Source of the DNA: Alistipes sp. An66
GTDB taxonomy: Bacteria > Bacteroidota > Bacteroidia > Bacteroidales > Rikenellaceae
NCBI RefSeq assembly: GCF_002161445.1
Contig: NZ_NFHT01000003.1
Coordinates: forward strand, 124,001 to 188,000
Reading direction: 5' to 3'
Length of the DNA stretch: 64,000 nucleotides
In this document: positions 37,055 to 44,874 of the stretch, piece by piece
Layout of the letters: the number at the start of each line of letters is the position of its first letter
Numbering within the stretch: position 1 is the first letter of the stretch
Position numbers and translations under genes: made by a program
The notes under the pieces: generated by a model
Seen by the model: only the letters and a program-made list of their open reading frames with translations
The model's database searches: none
What the model was told of the DNA's origin: nothing

Positions 37055-37222
37055 GTGCAAGGTTCCCCGCCGGCGGCTGCCGGTCCGGGATCAAAAGGGA
37101 ACTCCTGTGTGAATCAGGGACTATGCCCGTAGCTGTAAGCTCCGAAAAACACCGCACACTCTTTGCCACTGTCCCCACGGGGACGGGAAGGCGTGCGGCG
37201 GGAGCGAGTCAGAAGACCTGCC
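37055..37222 (+). promoter_or_regulatory. Cobalamin riboswitch upstream of nrdDG
   Basis: Blocks in order: CAAAAGGGAACTCCTGTGTG then AATCAGGGACTATGCCCGTAGCTGTAAGC (from 37092, quoted in parts), TTGCCACTGTCCCCACGGGGACGGGAAGGC (from 37163, in parts) and GAGTCAGAAGACCTGCC (about 37206-37222). All are diagnostic of the cobalamin riboswitch. About 215 bases of non-coding leader follow before nrdD. B12-bound RNA should reduce nrdD expression. Confidence 0.93.
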
Positions 37223-37436
37223 TTGACGGAGAGGCCGAAACCTTCGGGATGTAAGGCGGGGCCGCAATGCTTTTTAACACCGACATACGACCTCGGATAC
37301 GGAATGCGCCCGCCGCACTTCGTCCTGCTCCCGGCTACCCTGCACGCTGCCGCCAGACGGATCCGGATACCCCGCATCGCCGCCCCCGCCAGGTCCGTTT
37401 GTCCCCGAACAAAGACAAACCTTCAAAAAGACCGCT

Positions 37437-39572
37437 ATGGGCATTTCGGAACTCTACATCGTCAAGCGCGACGGAAAACGCGAGGCTTTCTCCGTCGAAA
37501 AGATCAAACGCGCCGTCAGAAAAGCCTTCCTCGCCGTGGGCGGGTACGCCACCGACGACGACCTCACCTCGGTGTTGAGCCGCGTGCACGTCGCCGACGG
37601 AATGTCCGTCGAGGAGATTCAGAACCAGGTCGAGGTCGCCCTGATGGCCGAGCACTACTTCGCCGTGGCTAAAAGCTACATGCTCTACCGCCAGAAGCAC
37701 ACCGAGGATCGCGAAGAACGCGAAAAACTCCGGTTCCTCACCGACTACTGCGCCGCCTCGAACCCCGCAACCGGATCGAAGTACGACGCCAACGCCAACG
37801 TCGAGAACAAGAACATCGCCACCCTGATCGGCGAACTCCCCAAGCAGAACTTCATCCGCCTGAACCGCCGGCTGCTCACCGACCGCATCAGGGAGATGTA
37901 CGGAAAGGAACTGGCGGACAAGTACATCCACCTGCTCAAAAACCACTTCATCTACAAGAACGACGAAACCTCGATGGCCAACTACTGCGCCTCGATCACG
38001 ATGTACCCCTGGCTGCTCGGCGGAACGATCTCCATCGGCGGGAACTCCACCCGCCCGACCAACCTCAAATCCTTCTGCGGCGGCTTCGTCAACATGGTCT
38101 TCATCGTCTCGTCGATGTTGTCCGGCGCCTGCGCCACGCCCGAATTCCTCATGTACATGAACTACTTCATCGAACAGGAGTACGGCGAGGACTACTACAC
38201 GCGCGCCGACGAGGTGGTCGACCTCTCGCGCAAGCACCGCACACTCGACAAGGTCATCACCGACTGCTTCGAGCAGATCGTCTACTCGATCAACCAGCCC
38301 ACCGGAGCCCGCAACTTCCAGGCCGTCTTCTGGAACGTCGCCTACTACGACCGCTATTATTTCGAATCGCTCTTCGGGGAGTTCGTCTTCCCCGACGGCT
38401 CGAAACCCCACTGGGAATCGCTCTCGTGGTTGCAGAAGCGGTTCATGCGGTGGTTCAACCGCGAACGGACCAAGACCGTGCTGACCTTCCCCGTCGAGAC
38501 GATGGCCCTGCTGACGAAGGACGGCGACGTCATGGACCGCGAATGGGGCGACTTCACCGCCGAAATGTATGCCGAAGGACACTCGTTCTTCACCTACATC
38601 AGCGACAACGCCGACTCGCTGTCGTCGTGCTGCCGCCTGCGCAACGAGATTCAGGACAACGGGTTCAGCTACACGCTCGGCGCCGGAGGCGTTTCCACCG
38701 GATCGAAGAGCGTGCTGACGATCAACCTCAACCGCTGCATCCAGTACGCCGCCCGCAACGGCATGCACTACCTCGCCTTCCTGGAAGAGATCGTCGACCT
38801 CACGCACAAGGTCCAGACCGCCTACAACGAAAATCTCAAAGAGTTGCAGGCCAAAGGCATGCTGCCGTTGTTCGACGCCGGGTACATCAACCTCGCGCGC
38901 CAATATCTGACGATCGGGGTCAACGGACTGGTCGAAGCCGCCGAGTTCCTCGGCATCGAGATCAGCGACAACGACCGCTACGCCTCGTTCGTGCAGGAGG
39001 TGCTGGGGCTCATCGAGCGCTGCAACCGCAAATACCGCTCGAAGGAGCTGATGTTCAACTGCGAGATGATCCCGGCGGAGAACGTCGGCGTGAAGCACGC
39101 CAAGTGGGACCGCGAGGACGGCTATGCCGTACCGCGCGACTGTTACAACTCCTATTTCTACGTCGTCGAGGACCCCTCGCTGAACATCATCGACAAGTTC
39201 CGCCTCCACGGACGCCGCTACATCGAGCACCTTACCGGCGGTTCGGCCCTGCACATGAACCTCGAAGAGCATCTCTCGAAGGAGCAGTACCGCCACCTGC
39301 TGCGCGTGGCTGCCGGAGAAGGGTGCAACTACTTCACGTTCAACATCCCGAACACGGTCTGCAACCGGTGCGGGCACATCGACAAACGCTATCTGCACGA
39401 ATGCCCCGAGTGCCACGGCACCGATCTCGACTACCTCACGCGCGTGATCGGCTACATGAAGCGCGTCTCGAACTTCTCGGCGGCCCGCCAGCAGGAGGCC
39501 GCACGCCGCTATTACGCCCCGGCGGAAAAGGGGCCGGAAGGCTTCCGTCCGGAAAACGCAGCCAACGCATGA
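37437..39572 (+). CDS. nrdD: NrdD, anaerobic (class III) ribonucleoside-triphosphate reductase
   Basis: 711 residues. It reduces ribonucleotides to deoxyribonucleotides with a glycyl radical under anoxia, without B12. N-terminal ATP-cone (YIVKRDGKREAFSVEKIKRAV, residues about 7-27). The catalytic barrel has Cys in TNLKSFCGGFVNMVF. A zinc site has two pairs (CNRCGH and CPECHG), and the glycyl radical site is Gly672 in RVIGYM near the C-terminus. The activator gene nrdG overlaps its stop codon (ATGA). Placed after a cobalamin riboswitch, which implies induction when B12 is short. Confidence 0.96.
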   Translation: MGISELYIVKRDGKREAFSVEKIKRAVRKAFLAVGGYATDDDLTSVLSRVHVADGMSVEEIQNQVEVALMAEHYFAVAKSYMLYRQKHTEDREEREKLRFLTDYCAASNPATGSKYDANANVENKNIATLIGELPKQNFIRLNRRLLTDRIREMYGKELADKYIHLLKNHFIYKNDETSMANYCASITMYPWLLGGTISIGGNSTRPTNLKSFCGGFVNMVFIVSSMLSGACATPEFLMYMNYFIEQEYGEDYYTRADEVVDLSRKHRTLDKVITDCFEQIVYSINQPTGARNFQAVFWNVAYYDRYYFESLFGEFVFPDGSKPHWESLSWLQKRFMRWFNRERTKTVLTFPVETMALLTKDGDVMDREWGDFTAEMYAEGHSFFTYISDNADSLSSCCRLRNEIQDNGFSYTLGAGGVSTGSKSVLTINLNRCIQYAARNGMHYLAFLEEIVDLTHKVQTAYNENLKELQAKGMLPLFDAGYINLARQYLTIGVNGLVEAAEFLGIEISDNDRYASFVQEVLGLIERCNRKYRSKELMFNCEMIPAENVGVKHAKWDREDGYAVPRDCYNSYFYVVEDPSLNIIDKFRLHGRRYIEHLTGGSALHMNLEEHLSKEQYRHLLRVAAGEGCNYFTFNIPNTVCNRCGHIDKRYLHECPECHGTDLDYLTRVIGYMKRVSNFSAARQQEAARRYYAPAEKGPEGFRPENAANA

Positions 39573-40042
39573 TCCGCTACCACAACTTCGACATCGTTTT
39601 CGCGGAGATTCCCGACGAGACGACCCTGGCGATCAACCTCACCGGGTGCCCGAACCGCTGCCCGGGATGCCACAGCCCCCACCTGTGCAGCGACTCGGGG
39701 CGCGTGCTCGACGAGCGGGAGCTTGCCGCCCTGCTCCGCCTCTACGGACGGTCCGTAACCTGCGTCTGCTTCATGGGCGGCGACGCCGATCCGGGCGGGG
39801 TGGCCCGGCTGGCGGAGTTCGTCCGGCGGGAGTGGCCCCGGCTCCGTGTGGGCTGGTATTCGGGACGGGCGCAGCTGCCCGAAGCATTCCGTCCGGCGGC
39901 GTTCGACTACGTGAAACTCGGACCCTGGATCGCGGCCCGCGGCCCGCTGACCGCCCCGACAACCAACCAGCGACTCTACCGCATAGGCCCCGACGGCACC
40001 ATGAACGACATCACCGGACGATTCCGCCGGAAAGCCATCTGA
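39569..40042 (+). CDS. nrdG: NrdG, class III RNR activating protein (radical SAM)
   Basis: 157 residues. It uses S-adenosylmethionine and a [4Fe-4S] cluster to make the glycyl radical on NrdD. The cluster motif is C-x3-C-x2-C in TGCPNRCPGCHSP. The short length is normal for NrdG. The ATG at 39569 overlaps the nrdD stop by 4 bases, so translation is coupled. A strong terminator follows. Confidence 0.95.
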   Translation: MIRYHNFDIVFAEIPDETTLAINLTGCPNRCPGCHSPHLCSDSGRVLDERELAALLRLYGRSVTCVCFMGGDADPGGVARLAEFVRREWPRLRVGWYSGRAQLPEAFRPAAFDYVKLGPWIAARGPLTAPTTNQRLYRIGPDGTMNDITGRFRRKAI

Positions 40043-40132
40043 CGTTCCCGGGAGCCGGAAAACACGGAGATTAGTAACCCCTTTCGCGTCGTCTGCCATA
40101 CGACCCATTCCGGCTCCCGCCGAACGCCCGGA

Positions 40133-40185
40133 CCGCCGCCGCGCCCCTCCCGGCAAATGCCGGTCGGCGCGGCGGCATTTTTTTT
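40133..40185 (+). terminator. Intrinsic terminator after nrdDG
   Basis: GC-rich stem CCGCCGCGCC / GGCGCGGCGG with a small inner hairpin (CCCGGCAAATGCCGG), followed by ATTTTTTTT at 40177-40185. Confidence 0.85.
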
Positions 40186-40217
40186 GCCCCGGCAGTACGG
40201 GGTACAGTGAAAAAAAC

Positions 40218-40225
40218 TAATTTTG
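40218..40225 (+). promoter_or_regulatory. -7 element before the ThrE-type genes
   Basis: TAATTTTG, fitting TAnnTTTG, 10 bases ahead of the start codon; no clear -33 element. It implies a very short leader. Confidence 0.4.
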
Positions 40226-40234
40226 CCCCCGATT

Positions 40235-41002
40235 ATGAAAACCAGGCACGAACTCACGGAAATCCTCGACTTCATCGCCGAGTATGCCACCTACCTGCTC
40301 GGGTCGGGCGTCCACACCTCGCGGGCGATCCGCAACTCGCAGCGCATCGGCGAATCGCTCGGCGTCGATATCCAGCTGTCGAGTTTCCAGCGCAGCACGA
40401 TCCTCACGGTCCGCGACGGGGAGACGGGCGAAGCCTTCACCCGTGTGGTGAAGATCCCCGCCCTGCCGATCAGTTTCGAGCGCAACTCCGACTTGAGCGC
40501 GTTGAGCTGGGACGCCCTCGACGAAGGGCTGACCCTCGACGAGATCCGAAGACGCTACGCCGAACTCACCTCCAAACCCAGAATCGACCCGATCTTCGTC
40601 CTGCTGACCGTAGGCCTGGCCAACGCCTCGTTCTGCCGACTCTTCGGCGGAGACTGGACCGCCATGGCCATCGTCTTCACCTCGACGCTCGTCGGATTCG
40701 CCGCCAAACAGCGCATGCAGGCACACGGCGTCAACCATTTCCTGATCTTCATCATCGCGGCTTTCATGGCCTCGCTCTGCGCTTCGTCCGCCCTGCGCTT
40801 CGACTGCACGGCCGAAACGGCCCTCGCCACGAGCGTCCTCTTCCTCGTCCCCGGCGTTCCGCTCATCAACGGCGTGATCGACATCGTCGAAGGACACATC
40901 CTCATCGGTTGCAGCCGGCTGATCAACGCCCTGCTGCTGATCATCTGCATCGCCGTCGGCCTCTCGGCAACCCTCCTCATGGTCAAGGACAGCCTGCTAT
41001 GA
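40235..41002 (+). CDS. ThrE-type exporter, N-terminal subunit (DUF1212 / PF06738)
   Basis: 255 residues. The soluble N-terminal part has the family start ILDFIAEYATYLLGSGVHTSRAIRNSQRI (in pieces), with LSSFQRSTILTVRD. Five hydrophobic helices follow from about residue 120. In Corynebacterium ThrE both halves are in one protein and export threonine and serine; here they are split into two genes. The stop overlaps the start of the second half (ATGA). Substrate is assigned by family only. Confidence 0.85.
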   Translation: MKTRHELTEILDFIAEYATYLLGSGVHTSRAIRNSQRIGESLGVDIQLSSFQRSTILTVRDGETGEAFTRVVKIPALPISFERNSDLSALSWDALDEGLTLDEIRRRYAELTSKPRIDPIFVLLTVGLANASFCRLFGGDWTAMAIVFTSTLVGFAAKQRMQAHGVNHFLIFIIAAFMASLCASSALRFDCTAETALATSVLFLVPGVPLINGVIDIVEGHILIGCSRLINALLLIICIAVGLSATLLMVKDSLL

Positions 41003-41559
41003 TCGCTGCGGACATCCTCCTCGACGGGCTCTTCGCAGCCGTGGCCGCCATCGGATTCGGCGCCATCTCCGATCCCCCGATGCGGGCCTTCCCGCGCATC
41101 GCCCTGCTCGCCGCCGCCGGCCACGCCCTGCGCTTCTGTCTGATGAACTGCGCCGGCGTGGACATCGCCTCGGCATCGCTCTGCGCCGCCATGCTCATCG
41201 GATTCGGAAGCCTCTGGCTCGGACGCGGAATCCGCTGTCCGATGACCGTCCTCTACATCCCCGCCCTGTTGCCCATGGTCCCCGGCATCTACGCCTACAA
41301 GAGCGTCTTTTCGCTCATCATGTTCCTGCAATCGCTCAACGACCCCGGACAGGGCATGCAATACATGCAGCTCTTCTTCCTCAATGCCACCGTCTCGTTG
41401 AGCGTCATCGCCCTGCTCGCCGCAGGGGCCACGCTGCCGATCTTCGTCTTCAACCGCCGGGCCTTCTCCCTGACCCGCCGCCGGAAATCCGACCGGCCGC
41501 ACCCCCCGAAGTCATCGGAACCATCCGGGACTCCCGACAGCGGCAAGACCGAAAAATAA
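40999..41559 (+). CDS. ThrE-type exporter, C-terminal subunit (DUF3815 / PF12821)
   Basis: 186 residues, about five membrane segments. FPRIALLAAAGHALRFCLM, and the conserved TVLYIPALLPMVPGIYAYKSVF with its proline/glycine motif, identify the ThrE_2 half. The last 35 residues are hydrophilic and basic/proline-rich. It pairs with the preceding gene, whose stop it overlaps by 4 bases, to form one two-subunit transporter. Confidence 0.85.
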   Translation: MIAADILLDGLFAAVAAIGFGAISDPPMRAFPRIALLAAAGHALRFCLMNCAGVDIASASLCAAMLIGFGSLWLGRGIRCPMTVLYIPALLPMVPGIYAYKSVFSLIMFLQSLNDPGQGMQYMQLFFLNATVSLSVIALLAAGATLPIFVFNRRAFSLTRRRKSDRPHPPKSSEPSGTPDSGKTEK

Positions 41560-41568
41560 CCCCTCCGC

Positions 41569-42303
41569 ATGGAAACCTTCTGGAATACGATCGCCGCCTA
41601 CAACGCCGCTACCTGGCCCGCACAACTGCTGCTCGTGCTGTCCGGCGCCGTACTGACCCTGCTGCTCTACAAACGGCCCTCGGGAGCCGTGCGCACGGCC
41701 ATGAAGATCTACATGGCCCTGCTCAACTTCTGGATCGCCGGCGTATATTACCTCGTCTACGGAGAACCGCGCGAATACCATACCCTGCTGGCGCTGTTCT
41801 GGGCCATCATGGGCGCCATCTGGATCTACGACCTCGCGGTGAAGCACGCATCCCTCGAACGCACCGGACACCATGCCCTCTTCGCCGGGGTGCTGTTCCT
41901 CATGCCGCTCGCCTATCCGCTCTGTTCGCTGGCCCTGGGCCGCTCGTTCCCGATGATGACCTCGCCCGTCATGCCCTGCTCGGTGGCCGTCTTCACCATC
42001 GGGCTGATGCTGGCCTTCTCCGAACGGGTCAACATCATACTGGCCATGTTCCTCTGCCACTGGGCCCTGATCGGGCTCTCGAAGGTCTACTTCTTCGGCA
42101 TTCCGGAGGATTACCTGCTCGCATGCAGCGTCGTCCCGGCGCTCTACCTCTTCTTCCGCGAGTACATACGGATGCTCGACCCCGCGCATTCGAAGCCCGG
42201 TCCGCACGTGCTGAACGCCCTGCTCGGGATTCTCTGTCTGATCATCGGCGGGTTCTTCACCTTCACGCTGCTGCACCAGCTGAACCTCTTCGCCGAGATT
42301 TAG
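41569..42303 (+). CDS. DUF6064 family membrane protein
   Basis: 244 residues with about seven hydrophobic segments. N-terminal WNTIAAYNAATWPAQLLLVLSG and the internal SRFIYVLGE-like pattern of the family appear as LLALFWAIMGAIWIYDLAVKH and MTSPVMPCSVAVFTIGLML. DUF6064 members have no proven role. It starts 9 bases after the ThrE second half, so it may be in the same transcript, and a very strong terminator lies about 100 bases downstream. Confidence 0.75.
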   Translation: METFWNTIAAYNAATWPAQLLLVLSGAVLTLLLYKRPSGAVRTAMKIYMALLNFWIAGVYYLVYGEPREYHTLLALFWAIMGAIWIYDLAVKHASLERTGHHALFAGVLFLMPLAYPLCSLALGRSFPMMTSPVMPCSVAVFTIGLMLAFSERVNIILAMFLCHWALIGLSKVYFFGIPEDYLLACSVVPALYLFFREYIRMLDPAHSKPGPHVLNALLGILCLIIGGFFTFTLLHQLNLFAEI

Positions 42304-42402
42304 CCCTGCTCCCGGAGCGGAAAAGGGCCGAAGCCCCGTAAGGAGAGACGGGACCCGCCAGGCGAACCGTCCGGGCCGGATTCCCCGGCGCCCGTACAAC
42401 AG

Positions 42403-42435
42403 AATCCCGGGCCGCAGACTGTGCGGCCCGGGATT
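42403..42435. terminator. Strong bidirectional hairpin between DUF6064 gene and the LamG remnant
   Basis: Perfect 14-pair stem AATCCCGGGCCGCA / TGCGGCCCGGGATT with a 5-base loop. T-runs are weak on either side (CAAACTTT to the right), so it may act as a terminator or an RNA-stabilising hairpin. Confidence 0.6.
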
Positions 42436-42463
42436 CAAACTTTCGGAACATCCGGTCCCGACG

Positions 42464-42886
42464 TCACTCGGGCCATGCAGTCTCCGTGTCCGTCGACTTG
42501 ATGTTCTCAACCCACGTCGGAGCGACCGTGGTCTCCAACGTATAGCCGTTACCCGAGCAGTCCTCGAAGGTGTAACGGGTCGAACCGCCGTCCGAAAGGA
42601 CATTCGACGTGGTGCGGTCCATGCGCCAATAACCGACCAGATCCGCAGAGGAGGCGTTGGTCATCGTCATGTCGTTCCGGATCTGGGTCTCCGTACGGCA
42701 GACCGACCACAGCCGCAGCTCCGAACACAGGATCTTGCATCCGGCCCACCACTTGCTGTCACCCGTGCCGTGGCCGCCGCCGGCGTCGCCGCCGAACCAC
42801 GCTACTCCTCCAAAGTAGGGTTCACAGGAATAGGCCTTCGTCGCCGCGCGCAATCCGTTGTAGTACAGCGTCACCGAACTGCCGTC
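42464..42886 (-). pseudogene. C-terminal remnant of a LamG/ConA-like surface protein
   Basis: About 140 residues remain. DGSSVTLYYNGLRAATKAYS, WWAGCKILCSELRLWSVCRTETQIRNDM and LVGYWRMDRTT are typical of the laminin-G-like (ConA-like lectin) domain that ends many Bacteroidetes lipoproteins. The frame stays open to 43132, but the part beyond about 42886 is antisense to the plus-strand fragment and shows no family likeness. There is no signal peptide or N-terminal domain. It appears cut at the same point as the plus-strand fragment next to it, which suggests one deletion or insertion event. Confidence 0.65.
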
Positions 42887-43078
42887 GGACTTATCTTCGG
42901 TATGCTGGCCTATCGGCTGGACATTCCTCCGAGGTGGTTCTGGGCCAAATCCCGCAACGAAATCTTCCGCTTCAAGATCTTTGCCGTGCTGGGCTACATG
43001 TGGAGCTTCGCGGCATGGCCTCCAGCCATCTATTTCGTGCGGCTGATTCTGGAGCCGGTCCTTGCCAATTATTGTTGA
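42887..43078 (+). pseudogene. 3' fragment of a membrane-associated protein
   Basis: About 62 residues: LIFGMLAYRLDIPPRWFWAK, followed by FKIFAVLGYMWSFAAWPPAIYFVRLILEPVLANYC (quoted in two parts). It is Trp/Phe-rich and hydrophobic at the end. No start codon or promoter is present; upstream bases belong to the oppositely oriented LamG remnant. It ends 46 bases before the coiled-coil gene and probably was the upstream gene of that cassette. The parent family is not recognised. Confidence 0.5.
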
Positions 43079-43124
43079 GCAGAAACGGACTTTTCCGAAA
43101 CCATCTCCATATCGATTATCCATC

Positions 43125-43367
43125 ATGAGCAAAGAATACTACAAGAAAAGGCTCGTCGACCTGCGGGCCGAAATTGCCCGGGAACGCGAGGCCAAGAAGC
43201 GCGACAACGCCAACTATGCCAGTCTGATCAAAAACGCTTCGAACACCTCGACCAAAGCCACCTATCGCAAGAACAAGATCGACAAGGCCGCCGCCCACGA
43301 GCGCCGCATCGAGTATCTGAAAAACGAGGTCGAACGGACACGCGACGCCTTGAAACGTTGCAAATAG
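43125..43367 (+). CDS. Small coiled-coil protein of the KAP cassette
   Basis: 80 residues from the ATG at 43125. Highly charged and helical: LVDLRAEIAREREAKKRDN, then KAAAHERRIEYLKNEVERTRDALKR, with a short Ser/Thr/Asn-rich link between (LIKNASNTSTKATYRKNK in part). Two helices that could fold back as an antiparallel coiled coil. No membrane segment. It begins the intact part of the accessory cassette. No family recognised. Confidence 0.65.
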   Translation: MSKEYYKKRLVDLRAEIAREREAKKRDNANYASLIKNASNTSTKATYRKNKIDKAAAHERRIEYLKNEVERTRDALKRCK

Positions 43368-43412
43368 CCCTCCGACGGCCTTCCAGTCGATCTGCAAGAC
43401 TTTTCAGCGACG

Positions 43413-44438
43413 ATGAACAGCAGAAAAAAGAAAAACGGGACCCAGTCCCGACCGATCTCGATCCAAAGCATCCTCCATGATCTGTGGCAGTCCCTACTCT
43501 GGCGACGCGGATACCGCATCGCATCGGTCATCGTGTGGCTTGTGGTTCTGGCGCTGCTTTCGATCCCGGTTGAACGGGCTGAATGGGCCGCCGAAGCCGC
43601 CTACGAAAAACGGACCGACTACCGAAACCGGTGTGCTGCGGGTGATTTCGAAGGGGCCCATGCCATTCTTTCCGAATTCTATGCGGACTACTCCGATGAA
43701 CTGGGACGATGGAAGGCAAATGCCTTTCACGTGCCGCAAGCCCGCATGCTGCAGGAGCGCTACCACTCGGCTCTGGGCTATGTCTTCGGACAGGAAACCG
43801 CCGCCATTTACTTCGGTGCGAAGAGCGGGAACGACGACAACGAACTGATCCGTCTGCTCGTCACCATTCCGGTCGAAGGGGCTCCGTTGGCCGAGGGAAC
43901 CCATGCCAACGGCATGTTTTACAACAACGATGCTGCGGCAAATCCCGCCGCCATCGACCATGTCGTCTACCAGTCGTGGGTACGCTTCTACAACGACCGC
44001 TGCGACCAACTGCTGGACATGGCCCTGACGAACAACGATTCACTGCTGGCCCGGAAAATCGGGCGCCTCTACAAAACCGAGATTGTGACCCGGTTTGCCC
44101 CCGATTCGGTTCGCGGGTACAATTACGACATTGCCACCGTAACGTATGACGATTCGCGACAGGCCCATGCCGGCCGCCGGATCGCCGAAATGAATCCATC
44201 ATCCATCTATAAAACCGACTATCATGACAACAGTTCCCAAGGCTCCGAGCACCAAGAAAGCTGCAGCCGGCAAGAAACCGACTGCAACAGTCAAGAAGGC
44301 CACAACCACCGTCAAGAAGAGCGCAACGGCGAAAAAAACGACAACGGCAAGTGCCCGGAAGGCGTCCCCGGCAACCAAAAGTACGGAATTGACGGTGACG
44401 GGCAACAAGAAGATCGAGACCCTCCGCAAGGAATTTAA
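43413..44438 (+). CDS. Single-pass membrane protein of the KAP cassette; 3' end uncertain
   Basis: 341 residues as read. One membrane helix at about residues 36-52 (IASVIVWLVVLALLSIPV) follows a basic N-terminus (NSRKKKNGTQSRP), so the N-terminus is cytoplasmic. The large domain behind it is helical, with acidic and Tyr/Phe-rich stretches (FEGAHAILSEFYADYSDELGRW, ETAAIYFGAKSGNDDNELI in part). The last 70 residues are of poor quality (Gln/Glu/Asn-rich) and overlap the next gene by 215 bases in another frame. The true end may be near 44220 with a small frameshift. No family recognised. Confidence 0.6.
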   Translation: MNSRKKKNGTQSRPISIQSILHDLWQSLLWRRGYRIASVIVWLVVLALLSIPVERAEWAAEAAYEKRTDYRNRCAAGDFEGAHAILSEFYADYSDELGRWKANAFHVPQARMLQERYHSALGYVFGQETAAIYFGAKSGNDDNELIRLLVTIPVEGAPLAEGTHANGMFYNNDAAANPAAIDHVVYQSWVRFYNDRCDQLLDMALTNNDSLLARKIGRLYKTEIVTRFAPDSVRGYNYDIATVTYDDSRQAHAGRRIAEMNPSSIYKTDYHDNSSQGSEHQESCSRQETDCNSQEGHNHRQEERNGEKNDNGKCPEGVPGNQKYGIDGDGQQEDRDPPQGI

Positions 44439-44772
44439 TCGCAAATTTCCCTATCTGCGTTTGGGCATCTATTACAGTTATGCCCGCCAGCAGGTGGCAA
44501 AAGGGGAGCGTATCACCCCCATCGACGGCGCGAAAACCCTGGCCTCGGTCCGGCGGGCCGATTCCGGCGGCACCATCTCGATCTCCGGGAACAAGAAGAT
44601 CAAGAGCCTCGAGAAGGAGTTCGATACGGTATTCGGACTCTACTGCCAGGTTTGCTACACCGAATCGACCGGGAATCGCTACTATACAAGCGGGTCGAGC
44701 GATGAAATGACCTTGTCGGCATTCAACGAATATTGCGAAAAGACGGGCTGCAAGAAAGGCGTCTGGGAATAG
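44224..44772 (+). CDS. Histone-like Lys/Ala/Thr-rich protein with duplicated domain
   Basis: 182 residues. Residues 1-60 are H1-like (KAPSTKKAAAGKKPTATVKK and similar), a pattern of nucleic-acid-binding tails. The rest holds two related units: STELTVTGNKKIETLRKEF then NRKFPYLRLGIYYSYAR, and GTISISGNKKIKSLEKEF then DTVFGLYCQVCYTES. The shared pattern is a strand, (T/S)GNKKI, a helix LxKEF and a strand, as in a small beta-alpha-beta (possibly beta-grasp) fold. Paralogues of this unit occur in other Bacteroidetes accessory loci as far as I recall. Function unknown; a nucleic-acid sensor or adaptor for the KAP NTPase is conceivable. Confidence 0.65.
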   Translation: MTTVPKAPSTKKAAAGKKPTATVKKATTTVKKSATAKKTTTASARKASPATKSTELTVTGNKKIETLRKEFNRKFPYLRLGIYYSYARQQVAKGERITPIDGAKTLASVRRADSGGTISISGNKKIKSLEKEFDTVFGLYCQVCYTESTGNRYYTSGSSDEMTLSAFNEYCEKTGCKKGVWE

Positions 44773-44874
44773 TCCGGATTACGGGCCGCCCAAGATCGGA
44801 CGCTTGCGTTTCACAACAAACCGCCCGCATCCCGAATCATGCGGCCAACGACCATAAAACCATTTTATTCATCC

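Noticed and set aside
42770..43078. Complete plus-strand gene starting at 42770
   Set aside because: The first part is antisense to the LamG remnant and has no likeness to the hydrophobic C-terminal part; only the stretch after about 42887 looks coding.
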